The notes: generated from the sequence alone by a model not told the origin. Numbered from the stretch's first letter, positions 1 through 9,099 are shown. The stretch: 64,000 nt of DNA from Mycobacterium kansasii ATCC 12478 (GCF_000157895.3 NC_022663.1:806001-870000); one strand, 5' to 3'. Numbers and translations are program-made.

Positions 1-66
1 GTTTACATCGTCGGTACGGCGGTGCTGGTGCTCATGGTCGTGACCGCGGCTGCCCAACTGCTGTAG
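1..66 (+). CDS. C-terminal end of a membrane protein (partial)
   Basis: From the first base, 21 codons read without interruption to a TAG at 64-66. The peptide is strongly hydrophobic (VYIVGTAVLVLMVVTAAAQL) and looks like a last transmembrane helix ending at the C-terminus. The rest of the gene lies outside the window, so the family cannot be told. Its 3' end overlaps the convergent ion channel gene by about 35 bases. Confidence 0.45.
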   Translation, partial: VYIVGTAVLVLMVVTAAAQLL

Positions 67-787
67 CGGCTTGATCGCGGCGCAATTGTTCGGTCAATAT
101 CCGGATCTCGGCGCGAAGCTCCTCGATCTGCGCGGCCGTAGCGGCACGATTCTCCGAATCGGTCTCGGCCACCCGCTGCACTATCCACGACGCAACCGAT
201 GCGGTCACCACGCCGATCAGACTGATGCCGCCGATCATCAGCGACACGGCGATTACCCGGCCGGTAACGGTAACCGGGTATAGGTTGCCGTAGCTTACGG
301 TCGTCACCGTCGTGGTCGCCCACCACAAGGCCTTCCCGAAGGAGTTGATGGTGGCACCCGGGTGGCCGCGTTCCTGGTCGAGGATGGCCAGCGATGTGAC
401 GTAGACCAACAGCGAGATACCCGAGACCGTATAGATGAGGATTCGCCCGCGAACGGCATTGCCCACGGCCTTCTGCAACGCGCCGACGAGCACCACCAAC
501 CGCAGCAACCGTAGCGGCCGCATCATGGGCAACGCCACGATGAGCAGGTCGAAGATGTGCTGGACGAACCATTGCCGGCGATCGGGTGCGAGCGCCAACC
601 TAATGAGGTAATCGACGACGAAGACGCTCCAGGCGACCCAGCTCGCGGCCCACAGAATACGCGCCTCGTCGCCGTGCGGCTGGTAGAGCACTTCCACCGA
701 GTAGATGGCCAGGAATGCGACAGCCACCACGGCAAGTGGCCATTCGGTGCGCTGCTGCCAAAGCTCAACTTTCGATGGCTCGGTCAT
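32..787 (-). CDS. Voltage-gated-type potassium channel family protein with atypical filter
   Basis: A 251-residue integral membrane protein of the six-helix ion channel (Ion_trans) family. Hydrophobic helices begin near residue 15, an S4-like arginine-rich stretch (MRPLRLLRLVVLVGAL) follows, and the pore loop reads TTVTTVSYGNLYPVT near residues 160-175. Canonical potassium channels have TVGYGD; here the first filter Gly is Ser and the Asp is Asn. The last 45 residues are charged and probably form a coiled coil (RVAETDSENRAA onward), as in tetramerising tails. The start ATG at 787 leaves the usual short cytoplasmic N-terminus. The fold is well supported; ion selectivity is uncertain because of the filter changes. 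Confidence 0.85.
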   Translation of the reverse strand: MTEPSKVELWQQRTEWPLAVVAVAFLAIYSVEVLYQPHGDEARILWAASWVAWSVFVVDYLIRLALAPDRRQWFVQHIFDLLIVALPMMRPLRLLRLVVLVGALQKAVGNAVRGRILIYTVSGISLLVYVTSLAILDQERGHPGATINSFGKALWWATTTVTTVSYGNLYPVTVTGRVIAVSLMIGGISLIGVVTASVASWIVQRVAETDSENRAATAAQIEELRAEIRILTEQLRRDQAATAVGQPRSRP

Positions 788-913
788 TTCGGCTGGGCCT
801 CCGAGTGGGGTATCGGTCCAAAACTTCTGCTCGCTATAACGTAGCGCGCCGTGAATGCAGCAACGGATCGGCCCAATTCCATTGCCGTGGCGCTTCTTTC
901 GATGATAGGACAG

Positions 914-1615
914 TTAGCAGCCGAGCTGATCGGCAAGATCGAGGAAATCGGCGGCGTTGATGTCGAACTCGTCTTCGTAAGCCACATCGGCGTCACCGCC
1001 GGGACCGAATTCCAGCGGGCGAGCGACAAAAGCGGTGCGGAACCCGAGTTCGGCCGCGGCACGGATGTCGTACTTGTGACTTGCCACCATCATGATCTCG
1101 GCGGGTTCGAGTCCCAGGTAGGTTGCGGCCATGTGGTAGACGGCCGGATCGGGTTTGAACGCCCCCACCATCTCCGCGGCGAAGATCGCATCCCACGGCA
1201 AACCCGCCCGTTTGGAAATGTTGATCACCGCACTGACGTCGGCGTTCGACAGGGTGGCTAGCGTGTAGTCCCGTTTCAGCCGGGTCAGTCCGGCCACCGT
1301 GTCGGGCCACGGCCTCAGGCGCTGCCAGGCCAGGGTGAGTTCGTCGCGCTCGGCGGCGGAGAAATCGGTGATTCCGGATTCGTCGAGGACCGTGTCGAGG
1401 GAGCGTCGATACACCGAGGACACCGAGATCCACTTGCCATGCTCGCTCGGTGCGGCCTTCAACGTGGTGAAGTAACCGGCACGCCACCGAGTGACTACCT
1501 CGGCCCAGTCGACGCCGGGGTGTCGGCCGGCGCTGATCCGCTGAGCTTCCTCACAGACGGTCGAATGGAAATCCGTCGCCGTCCCTTGCACGTCGAAAAT
1601 GATCGCTTTCACCAT
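914..1615 (-). CDS. Haloacid dehalogenase type II (HAD superfamily hydrolase)
   Basis: A 233-residue cytoplasmic hydrolase. HAD motif I is FDVQGTATD near residue 8 with the nucleophilic Asp, motif II is TLSNAD, motif III is the Lys of FKPDPAVY, and the acidic motif IV is in SHKYDIRAA. The HxxD form of motif IV (MMVASHKYD) and the length fit L-2-haloacid dehalogenases, which displace halide from 2-haloalkanoates through an aspartyl ester. Family members also act on phosphate esters, so the substrate is not proven. It is encoded alone, on the same strand as the channel gene 126 bases downstream of it. Confidence 0.85.
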   Translation of the reverse strand: MVKAIIFDVQGTATDFHSTVCEEAQRISAGRHPGVDWAEVVTRWRAGYFTTLKAAPSEHGKWISVSSVYRRSLDTVLDESGITDFSAAERDELTLAWQRLRPWPDTVAGLTRLKRDYTLATLSNADVSAVINISKRAGLPWDAIFAAEMVGAFKPDPAVYHMAATYLGLEPAEIMMVASHKYDIRAAAELGFRTAFVARPLEFGPGGDADVAYEDEFDINAADFLDLADQLGC

Positions 1616-1999
1616 GGGTTCATCATGCAGCCTGGCCGCAAACCACAGGCCGGCGGACCGCCAATCACGGCGCGTTACCGCAGCGTCGCAGGGGTGCTTT
1701 GACGAGCTATGCGAATTTCGATATTTGGCCTGATGACGGCGGCAAGTGTCGCGCCGGCCGGTGCCGCCGCGACAATGTCTCGAGCCCAGGCCTGCGACTT
1801 TGAATCACGGTCAGGAAATATCTTTCCTTCTCACGCAGGTGGCTCGCGACCCCGGGTATCGCCGAGGACACGTCCGCCCCACTGCCGCCGCTCGCACACC
1901 AGCGCTTGCGGTCACTACTGCGCGAGTTCTTCGCCGTCGGCCCCCGGGCGCTGGATACCATGAGCCAACACGCGGGGATCCGCCGCTGACCTGGGATGA
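1616..1999. other. Intergenic region without a convincing gene
   Basis: This 384-base gap separates the divergent dehalogenase and cyclase genes. The open frames inside it have no domain signature and overlap each other on both strands. No clear promoter hexamers or long inverted repeats were found; a short GGAC-AC-GTCC palindrome lies near 1866. Confidence 0.5.
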
Positions 2000-4900
2000 A
2001 TGGGCGTGAGCAAGTTGCTGCCGACCGGAACGGTGACGCTGCTGCTGGCTGATGTCGAGGGCTCGACGCGGCTGTGGGAAACCCAGCCCGAGACGATGAC
2101 CGCCGCGCTGGCCCAGCTCAACCGCACCGTCGACGAGGCCATCGCCGCGCACGACGGGGTACGCCCGCTGGAACAGGGCGAGGGTGACAGTTTTGTGGCC
2201 GCCTTCGCCCGCGCCAGCGACGCGCTGGCCTGCGCGTTGGAGTTGCAGCGAGCGCCGCTGGCCCCGATAAGGCTGCGCATCGGGATCCACACCGGCGAGA
2301 TTCAGTTGCGCGACGAGGCCAACTACGCCGGGCCGACGATCAACCGCACCGCGCGGCTGCGCGATCTCGCGCATGGTGGCCAAACCGTGCTGTCCGGGGC
2401 CACCGAGCCGCTGGTGGTCGATCATCTCCCCGACGGGGTGTGGCTGGCCGATCTGGGCAACCACCCATTGCGGGATCTGCCACGCCCGGAACGCGTCGTC
2501 CAGCTGTGCCATCCCGACTTGCGCAACGACTTCCCGCCGCTTCGCATCCGCAATGCTGGTGCGTCACATAATCTTCCAGCTCAGTTGACGACTTTCGTCG
2601 GGCGCCAGGCCGAAATGGCGGAGTTGCGCCGGCTGTTGACCGGCGAGCGGCTGGTGACGTTGACCGGGGCCGGGGGTGCCGGCAAGACCCGCCTTGCGGT
2701 ACAGGTCGGCTCCCAACTCACTACCGAGTTTCCCGAAGGGCTCTGGTACGTGGACCTGGCTCCCATCACCATCCCTGAGGTTGCACCGGTGACCGTCGCA
2801 CGCACGTTGGGTCTGCCCGATCAACCGGGACGCTCCACCATGGACTTGCTGGTCCGATTCCTCGGCGAGCGCAAAGCCCTGCTGCTGCTTGACAATTGCG
2901 AGCATCTGCTCGACGGGTGCGGGACCATGGTGGTCGCGCTGCTGGCGGGGTGCCCGCGATTGACCATCCTGGCCACCAGCCGGGAGCCGCTGGGGGTGCC
3001 CGGCGAGCTGAGCTGGTGGGTGCCGTCGCTGTCGGTGACCGGCGAGGCGGTCGAGTTGTTCACCGACCGCGCCCGCCACGCTCGCCCCGAGTTCGGTGTC
3101 GACGACGAAAATATCGCGCTGGTCGAAGAGATCTGCCGACGCCTGGACGGCATGCCGCTGGCGATCGAGCTTGCTGCGGCGCGTATTCGGGCGCTGTCGT
3201 TGCGGCAGATCGTGGACGGCCTGCATGACCGGTTCCGATTGCTCACCGGGGGTGCGCGCACCGCGCTGCCCCGCCAGCAGACACTGCGGGCCTCGGTGGA
3301 TTGGTCGCATGCGCTGTTGACCGAACCCGAGCGGGTGCTGTTCCGCCGGCTCGCGGTGTTCGCCGGTGGATTTGATCTCGACGCCGCCCAAGCCGTCGGC
3401 GCCGGCACCGCAGTCGAAAGCTACCAGCTTCTTGACCAACTGGGCCTGTTGGTCGACAAGTCTCTGGTCGTTGCCGACGACACCGGCGACGGGATGCGAT
3501 ACCGGTTGCTGGAAACCGTGCGCCAGTACGCGCTGGAAAAGCTCGACGAGTCCGGTGAGACCGACGAGGTGCGCACCCGGCACCGCGACTACTACACGGG
3601 TATGGCCACCGACGCGGAGGCGCAGGGTCACTGGGCCGATGAGCGGCTGCTGCATTGGGCACAAACCGAAATCGACAATCTGCGAGCGGCATTCACTCGG
3701 AGCCGGGAGAGCGGGGACTTCGATACCGCCCTGCAACTCATTTTGTCGTTGCGGCCCTTGTGGTTACGGGGCGGACGCGTTCAGGAAGCGCTGGCCGGGC
3801 TATCGGCCATTTTGGTCGACGAGGATCACTCGGCAATAGCACCGGCGGTGTGGGCGGGAGCGGTGGCCCAGTACTGCATCCTCGCCAGCTGGGTCGGAAT
3901 ACCGGCGGAGCTGGGCCAAGCGCAGGAGGCGCTGGCGGTGGCGCGCGACCTCGGCGACCCCGCACTAATTGCCCGCGCCCTGATCGCCTGCGGAATGCTT
4001 GCCCTCTACGACCCCGAGCTGTCCCAGCCCTACTTCGACGAGGCGATCGATCTGGTCCGCGCAATCGGTGATCGGCGAAGCCTGTGCCAAATCTTCAGCT
4101 ATCAGGCGACCGCGGCGGTCATGCGCGGCGAACCCGTCCCGGCGATCGCGGCCGCCGAACAGGGACGTGAGCTCGCCGACGCGCTGGGCGACCGGTTCTT
4201 CTCGCGGAACTGCCGGGCGTGGCTGAGCACCGCGTTGATGATTCAAGGGAACCTCGACCACGCGGCCAAGGTAGCTCGTTCGGTGACCGAGGAGGCCGAG
4301 GCGGTCGGTGACCTCACCATGGCGGTCTTCAGTTACGTGAGCCTCAGCGAGGTGCTCGGATTCCACGGCCAGGCTGACGCTGCACACGCGGCAGCGCAGT
4401 CCGCGCTGCAGGCAGCAACCACGATGGGCGGTTACTTCGCCGACGCGGTGTACTCGGTGTTTGCCAATGCTGCCCTGGCGCGCGGCGACGCCGCGGCGGC
4501 CAGGAAAGCAGCCGAGACGGCCCTACAGCAGACCAATCCGCTCCGCGAGGTGTTCACCAGGAGCGTCGCGCCGTTGCCCGAGGCCTGGTTGGCGTGCGGC
4601 GACCCGAGCGCTGCTCGGCGTTTCGCCGACGAGATGCTCGCCGTGGTGCCCGGTTGGTATCGCATGATGGCGCTACTGGCGCGGGCGTTTATCGCAATGG
4701 CGCAGGACGAGCCGGAGCTGGCCGCACGCGATGCCCACGATGCCCTGACCGTCGCTGCCCGCACCAAGGGATACCTGCGAGTGGACGACACGCTGGAATG
4801 CCTTGCCCGCCTTGCTATCAACGACAACAACCATGCGTACGCGGTGCGTCTGCTGGGCGCGGCGGAGGCGATCCGGCGCCGCATGGGCCACCCCCGCTTC

Positions 4901-5038
4901 CCGATGTATCAAGCCGGGTACGACGCTGCCGTCACCGCTGTCCGAGAGGCGTTGGGGCAGAGCGATTTCGATGCCTTCTGGGCGGAGGGTGCTCGACTGT
5001 CCACCGAGGAGGCTGTCGGGTATGCGCAACGCGGTTAG
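2000..5038 (+). CDS. Class III cyclase - NB-ARC ATPase - TPR regulator without C-terminal HTH
   Basis: A 1012-residue cytoplasmic signalling protein. Residues 10-160 form an adenylate/guanylate cyclase domain: metal-binding Asp in LLADVEGST, GEGDSFVAAF for the second Asp, and the INRTARLRDLA helix with the Asn/Arg pair. Residues 200-450 carry an AP/NB-ARC ATPase with Walker A LTGAGGAGKTRLA and Walker B LLLLDNCEHL. The rest is alpha-helical TPR-like repeats. M. tuberculosis paralogues such as Rv1358 continue into a LuxR HTH; this one stops right after the usual ..EEAVGYAQRG segment. The ATG at 2000 and a GTG two codons later are both possible starts. How it would signal without a DNA-binding domain is unknown. 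Confidence 0.85.
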   Translation: MGVSKLLPTGTVTLLLADVEGSTRLWETQPETMTAALAQLNRTVDEAIAAHDGVRPLEQGEGDSFVAAFARASDALACALELQRAPLAPIRLRIGIHTGEIQLRDEANYAGPTINRTARLRDLAHGGQTVLSGATEPLVVDHLPDGVWLADLGNHPLRDLPRPERVVQLCHPDLRNDFPPLRIRNAGASHNLPAQLTTFVGRQAEMAELRRLLTGERLVTLTGAGGAGKTRLAVQVGSQLTTEFPEGLWYVDLAPITIPEVAPVTVARTLGLPDQPGRSTMDLLVRFLGERKALLLLDNCEHLLDGCGTMVVALLAGCPRLTILATSREPLGVPGELSWWVPSLSVTGEAVELFTDRARHARPEFGVDDENIALVEEICRRLDGMPLAIELAAARIRALSLRQIVDGLHDRFRLLTGGARTALPRQQTLRASVDWSHALLTEPERVLFRRLAVFAGGFDLDAAQAVGAGTAVESYQLLDQLGLLVDKSLVVADDTGDGMRYRLLETVRQYALEKLDESGETDEVRTRHRDYYTGMATDAEAQGHWADERLLHWAQTEIDNLRAAFTRSRESGDFDTALQLILSLRPLWLRGGRVQEALAGLSAILVDEDHSAIAPAVWAGAVAQYCILASWVGIPAELGQAQEALAVARDLGDPALIARALIACGMLALYDPELSQPYFDEAIDLVRAIGDRRSLCQIFSYQATAAVMRGEPVPAIAAAEQGRELADALGDRFFSRNCRAWLSTALMIQGNLDHAAKVARSVTEEAEAVGDLTMAVFSYVSLSEVLGFHGQADAAHAAAQSALQAATTMGGYFADAVYSVFANAALARGDAAAARKAAETALQQTNPLREVFTRSVAPLPEAWLACGDPSAARRFADEMLAVVPGWYRMMALLARAFIAMAQDEPELAARDAHDALTVAARTKGYLRVDDTLECLARLAINDNNHAYAVRLLGAAEAIRRRMGHPRFPMYQAGYDAAVTAVREALGQSDFDAFWAEGARLSTEEAVGYAQRG

Positions 5039-5039
5039 C

Positions 5040-5119
5040 GGGGCCCGGTGCGCGAGCAGACACAGAGTCGCACGCGCGGGGTCCGCGCAGTGCGACTCTG
5101 TGTCTGCTCGCCGGGCCCC
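5040..5119. terminator. Long perfect hairpin after the cyclase gene
   Basis: The arms 5052-5073 and 5090-5111 are perfect 22-base reverse complements with a 16-base loop. Outer arms 5040-5048 and 5111-5119 (GGGGCCCGG / CCGGGCCCC) extend the stem past a small bulge. It begins two bases after the cyclase stop codon. No U-tract follows, as is usual for mycobacterial terminators. It could instead be a dispersed palindromic element. Confidence 0.6.
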
Positions 5120-5279
5120 GCTGTGCGACGGCCTCCCGCGCAGCGGACCGGTAGTTTCGTAGTGGCTGGTCCACAATGCGAGTGCGGATCGGTAGCGCCG
5201 CGGCGCATCGAAATGCCTCCAACTGTTGCCGGTGCCGCGTATGGTCTGGCCAGTTGCTGGCGGTTGCTGGGAGGGCTCG

Positions 5280-7172
5280 TTGGAGGGAACTTCGTTCGGA
5301 CGGTACCGCCTGGTCGAGTTGCTGGGCCGCGGCGGCATGGGCGAGGTGTGGCGGGCCTATGACACCGTCACCGACCGAGTCGTCGCGGTCAAGATCCTGC
5401 CCGCCGAGATTTCCGACGACCAGGTGTTCCAGCAGCGGTTCCGTCGCGAAGCTCATGCCGCCGCACGACTGAGTAACCCACATCTCATCCCGATCCACAC
5501 CTACGGTGAGATCAACGGGCGGCTGTTCGTGGACATGCGGTTAATCGAGGGCCGCGACCTACAGTCGGTGCTCAGCCGCGGGCCGCTGCCGCCGATGCGA
5601 GCGGTGCGCATCATCGAGCAGGTTGCGAAGGCGCTACACGCCGCGCACCGGGATGGTCTGTTGCACCGGGACGTCAAGCCGTCAAACATTTTGCTCGACG
5701 CCGACGACTTCGCCTATCTGATCGATTTCGGAATCGCGCGCGCGGCGGGCGAACTGGGCTTGACAACAGTCGGCGATGTGATCGGAACCTGCCACTATAT
5801 GGCCCCGGAACGGCTCAGCATGGGACAGGTCGACGCCCGCTCGGATATCTACTCGTTGGCCTGCGTGCTCTACGAGTGCTTGACCGCGCAACACCCATTC
5901 CCCGGTGACATCGAGGAACAGATCACCAGCCACCTCGAGACTCCACCGCCACGGCCGTCGAGCATCAATCCCGGGCTGCCGGTGAAGTTGGACATGGTCA
6001 TCGCCAAAGGCATGGCCAAGAATCCCCGCGACCGCTACGAGACCGCAGTCGAATTGGCGCGGGCCGCCCACGATGCCCTGACCACGCCTGCGCCGCAGCC
6101 TCGCGTTCGGCCAAAGCCGCCGATCCCCTACCCCGGCGATGCCCACGCCCACCCTGACACTCGCGGTCAACCGCAGATTGCACCACGGTCGCCACCGCAG
6201 CATGTCGCGGCCCCGCCGACGATGCCGCGACGGCTGGCAGAGGCGCTCTCAGTCCCTGCGCAACAACCCGCCGCGGCACCGCCAGCCAAGATGACACGGC
6301 CGTCGCGGCCCTGGTGGCGCCGCAAGGCGGTCGTTATCACGGCCGCTGCCCTGCTCACCGTGGCTGTGACCGTTGCGGCCATGGTCACGGTCAGCACGCT
6401 GAGTCCGGAACGCACCGAGTTTCAGCAGGTGGTGCTGCCTTTCACCGGACTACGGGACCCGCAGGGCCTGTCGGTCGACAGTGGGGGCACGGTCTATGTC
6501 GGTGACACCCTGCACAATCGGATACTGGCTTTGTTCGCGGGCTCGACCACGCCGGTCGTACTACCTTTCGACGGCCTCAGCTATCCGACCGGTGTGACAG
6601 CCGACAACAGCGGCACCGTCTATGTCAACGACGCCGGCAACAGGCGGGTCGTGGTACTTCCCGCCGGCTCGAAAACCCAAGTCACCCTGCCGTTTACCGA
6701 CCTGAGCAATCCGACCGGGTTGTCGGTGGACAGCAGCCGCACCGTCTACGTCACCGACACGGCGAAGAATCGAGTGGTCGGACTTTACGCCGGTTCGAAC
6801 ACACAGTTCGAACTACCCTTCACCGGCCTTAGCGATCCGACCGGTTTGGTGGTGGACAGCAGCGGAACGGTGATCGTGGCCGACGGCGGCAACAATCGGG
6901 TGCTGGCGTTGCCGGCCGGCGCGCAAACTCAAGTCACGCTGCCCTTCACCGGACTCAAGCAACCCGGCGGCGTCACCGTGGACAGCGAGGGCGCGGTCTA
7001 CGTCACCAACAAGGGCAACGGCCGAATACTCAAACTCCCGCCAGGCTCGTCGACGCAAGTCGAGCTGCACTTCACCGGCCTCGACAATCCCTGGGGTTTG
7101 GCGGTCGACAACATGGGCACTGTCTACGTCGGCGGCCGCAATGACCAGATTGTGGCGCTTCGGCAGAAGTAG
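5280..7172 (+). CDS. PknD-like transmembrane Ser/Thr protein kinase with NHL beta-propeller
   Basis: About 630 residues. The kinase domain (1-270) has GRGGMGEV, the ATP-anchoring Lys in VAVKILP, HRDVKPSN, DFGIARA and the activation-segment APERL. A Pro-rich juxtamembrane stretch is followed by one membrane helix near residues 347-370 (AVVITAAALLTVAVTVAAMV). Outside lie six repeats of about 42 residues of the form LPFTGL..P.GL.VD..GTVYV..., a six-blade NHL propeller as in M. tuberculosis PknD. I chose the TTG at 5280 because GGGAGG sits five bases upstream; ATG 5241 is the alternative. The kinase probably senses an extracellular ligand. It is transcribed toward the PE/PPE/Esx cassette, with 290 bases between. 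Confidence 0.9.
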   Translation: MEGTSFGRYRLVELLGRGGMGEVWRAYDTVTDRVVAVKILPAEISDDQVFQQRFRREAHAAARLSNPHLIPIHTYGEINGRLFVDMRLIEGRDLQSVLSRGPLPPMRAVRIIEQVAKALHAAHRDGLLHRDVKPSNILLDADDFAYLIDFGIARAAGELGLTTVGDVIGTCHYMAPERLSMGQVDARSDIYSLACVLYECLTAQHPFPGDIEEQITSHLETPPPRPSSINPGLPVKLDMVIAKGMAKNPRDRYETAVELARAAHDALTTPAPQPRVRPKPPIPYPGDAHAHPDTRGQPQIAPRSPPQHVAAPPTMPRRLAEALSVPAQQPAAAPPAKMTRPSRPWWRRKAVVITAAALLTVAVTVAAMVTVSTLSPERTEFQQVVLPFTGLRDPQGLSVDSGGTVYVGDTLHNRILALFAGSTTPVVLPFDGLSYPTGVTADNSGTVYVNDAGNRRVVVLPAGSKTQVTLPFTDLSNPTGLSVDSSRTVYVTDTAKNRVVGLYAGSNTQFELPFTGLSDPTGLVVDSSGTVIVADGGNNRVLALPAGAQTQVTLPFTGLKQPGGVTVDSEGAVYVTNKGNGRILKLPPGSSTQVELHFTGLDNPWGLAVDNMGTVYVGGRNDQIVALRQK

Positions 7173-7345
7173 GCAGCGCAGGTGGACCGCGCCGGATCGG
7201 CAGGAGCTGCCCTGAAGCGCGAACCGACAGAACCACGCGGCTGCGTTTGATGATGATTGTCCGCAGCGCCTGGGTGCGACGCTGCATGGCACGTAGAGCG
7301 ACGCCGCAGCAGTCGGGTAACGAACCGAAACCGGAGGGTTGACAG

Positions 7346-7404
7346 CACAGTTGACGTATGCAACTGTGTCCAATACGTTTGTATTTAATCCAATACAGAC
7401 GTAT
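7346..7404. promoter_or_regulatory. Palindrome-rich control region upstream of the PE/PPE/Esx cassette
   Basis: CACAGTTG (7346-7353) and CAACTGTG (7361-7368) form a perfect inverted repeat around a 7-base spacer. Two 12-base palindromes of the form ATAC-N4-GTAT follow at 7373-7384 and 7393-7404, exactly 20 bases apart. Together, 7373-7404 is a near-perfect palindrome with one mismatch between the 13-base arms. A possible -35 (TTGACG, 7351-7356) lies inside the first repeat. The layout resembles paired TetR-type operators; no regulator gene is adjacent. Confidence 0.5.
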
Positions 7405-7454
7405 CACTGCGGAGTGCCCAACCAAGGGCAGTTTCGCAGCCGGACATCCATCGG

Positions 7455-8369
7455 AAGGGGTTGTGGCGGTGACGTTGTGGGTGGTTCCTGAAGGGTTGGC
7501 GGGCGCGGCCGCCGCGGTCGAGGCGCTCAGCGCGCGACTGGCGGCCGCGCATGCCGCTGCCGCGCCGATGATTTCGGCGGTGGTGGCACCGGCGGCCGAT
7601 CCGGTGTCGTTGAGCACCGCGGCGGGCTTCAGCGCTGGCGGTATCGAGCATGTGGGCGTGGCCACCGAGGCCGTCGAAGAGCTGACCCGCTCCGGAGCCG
7701 GCCTGGGTACCGCCGGAATCAGCTACGCCGCCGGCGATAGCGCAGCAGCGCTGACCTACGGCCTGGCAGGTGCCGAGGCATGACCGCACCCCTCTGGATG
7801 GCCTCCCCACCGGAGGTGCACTCCGCGCTGCTCAGCGCCGGCCCCGGGCCCGCCCCGCTGATCGCAGCCGCCGCACAATGGTCCTCGCTTAGCGCCGAAT
7901 ACGCCGCCGTCGCCGAAGAACTCACCACCGTGCTGGCCGGAATGGAAGCTGTCGCCTGGCACGGCCTGAGCGCCGAGATCTGCACAGCAGCCTACGCACC
8001 GTATCTGGCGTGGTTGACCCAAGCCAGCGCCGACAGCGCCGCCACCGCCACCGTCCACCAGAGCGCCGCAACCGCCTACCTCAGCGCCCTGGCCGCCATG
8101 CCGACCCTGGGCGAGCTGGCCGCCAACCACGCCACCCACGCGGTCTTGCTGGCCACCAACTTCTTCGGCATCAACACCATCCCCATCGCCCTCAACGAAG
8201 CCGACTACCTGCGCATGTGGATCCAAGCCGCCACCACCATGAGCGCCTACGAAGCAATCACCACCACCGCACTGGCCACCACCCCCCACACCACCCCCGC
8301 ACCCGTCATCATCAAACCCGGCAGCACCATCGCCGCCACCGCCGCCCAAACCACCCTCACCCCCTTCCC
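7455..8369 (+). repeat. Copy 1 of a 915-bp direct repeat covering PE and the PPE N-terminal domain
   Basis: This segment matches 9833-10747 at a constant offset of 2378 bases with three mismatches that I could find. It starts eight bases before the PE start codon and ends inside the PPE gene, at the junction of the conserved PPE domain and the variable C-terminal part. Base composition changes at the end: C-rich third positions give way to AT-richer coding sequence. Confidence 0.9.
7463..7783 (+). CDS. PE family protein
   Basis: A 106-residue PE domain protein with a GTG start. The N-terminus has the PE signature (WVVPEGL near residue 8) followed by two amphipathic helices. YAAGD near residue 93 matches the YxxxD/E type VII secretion signal. 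PE proteins form a helical heterodimer with the PPE protein encoded just downstream and leave the cell through an ESX system. The stop overlaps the PPE start (ATGA), so translation is probably coupled. By position it corresponds to PE29 of M. tuberculosis. Confidence 0.9.
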   Translation: MAVTLWVVPEGLAGAAAAVEALSARLAAAHAAAAPMISAVVAPAADPVSLSTAAGFSAGGIEHVGVATEAVEELTRSGAGLGTAGISYAAGDSAAALTYGLAGAEA

Positions 8370-9042
8370 CTTGTGGGAGATCCTCGAATATATTGGAAAG
8401 GCCATCCTGTACGAGGGGATCTACATTGTCGCCTTTTGGGGTCTTCTTCTCACTATCTGGGTGGTGCCATTTCTCTTTGTCGCCGCTGCTATAGCATTTT
8501 TTGCGGGTAATGCCACTGTTGCGGAATACCTCTTTGGCGCAGGCCTGTTCTGGCTGATCGCAATTCCGGTGTTTGGGATCACAGCTGTGCTGTTGCCGTT
8601 TGTTGCTCCATTACATGTGATAGGGATCGTGATCGACTGGATTATCGGCAACTTCGCTCTGATTGGTCCGTCTTTGTCGCCCGCGGCCGCTGCGGCATTG
8701 GCGTCGCCAAGTTCTGCTGCTGCTTCGAGTGCAGCCGCTCCTTTGATGGGTATGGCTGCCGGCGCTCCGTTGGCGGCCACTCAAGTCGCTGCAGTGGAGC
8801 CCGTAGCCGGTACGCCGGCGTTGGCGTCGCAGCCGCAGCTGGTATCGGCGGGGCCTCAGGGAGCTGGGACCTTGGGGTTTGCCGGCACGGTTGAACAGGG
8901 TGCTGTGCAGCCTGGCGGGTTGGCCACCGTACGAGGTGTCGAGTTCGGTGACGGCGCGCAGGTGCCGATGTTGCCCGCCACTTGGCATCCGGATCTGGTT
9001 GGTACAGCGGCTGATAGCGGATCAGGCTTGATCGCTGTGTGA
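7780..9042 (+). CDS. PPE family protein
   Basis: A 420-residue protein. The PPE motif is at residues 9-12 (SPPE), the WxG turn (WHGLSAE) is near 67, and the conserved PPE domain ends near 175. The C-terminal half differs from the second PPE in this cassette: it holds several hydrophobic stretches (IVAFWGLLLTIWVVPFLF and VFGITAVLLPFVA) and ends in a shared tail PMLPATWHPDLVGTAADSG. It overlaps the PE gene by four bases. By gene order it matches PPE47/PPE48 of M. tuberculosis, there split into two genes but intact here. The hydrophobic part suggests membrane association after secretion. Confidence 0.9.
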   Translation: MTAPLWMASPPEVHSALLSAGPGPAPLIAAAAQWSSLSAEYAAVAEELTTVLAGMEAVAWHGLSAEICTAAYAPYLAWLTQASADSAATATVHQSAATAYLSALAAMPTLGELAANHATHAVLLATNFFGINTIPIALNEADYLRMWIQAATTMSAYEAITTTALATTPHTTPAPVIIKPGSTIAATAAQTTLTPFPLWEILEYIGKAILYEGIYIVAFWGLLLTIWVVPFLFVAAAIAFFAGNATVAEYLFGAGLFWLIAIPVFGITAVLLPFVAPLHVIGIVIDWIIGNFALIGPSLSPAAAAALASPSSAAASSAAAPLMGMAAGAPLAATQVAAVEPVAGTPALASQPQLVSAGPQGAGTLGFAGTVEQGAVQPGGLATVRGVEFGDGAQVPMLPATWHPDLVGTAADSGSGLIAV

Positions 9043-9099
9043 TGTATTGCGGCCGAAATGTCGGAAAGAACGGAAAATCGAGTTGATAGGAGAGATGTT

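Noticed and set aside
1709..1963. Possible 84-residue secreted protein
   Set aside because: The start looks like a signal peptide, but the remainder is low-complexity Arg/Ser/Pro and overlaps other equally good frames; no ribosome site was seen.
7358..7462. Longer PE protein starting at 7358
   Set aside because: The extra 35 codons lie across the palindromic promoter region; the second PE copy starts at the equivalent GTG, and PE motifs begin there.
9043..9099. Zur (FurB) box upstream of esxS
   Set aside because: Expected from the zinc regulation of the M. tuberculosis esx loci, but no sequence close to TGAAAATNATTTTCA is present here or at 9722-9840.
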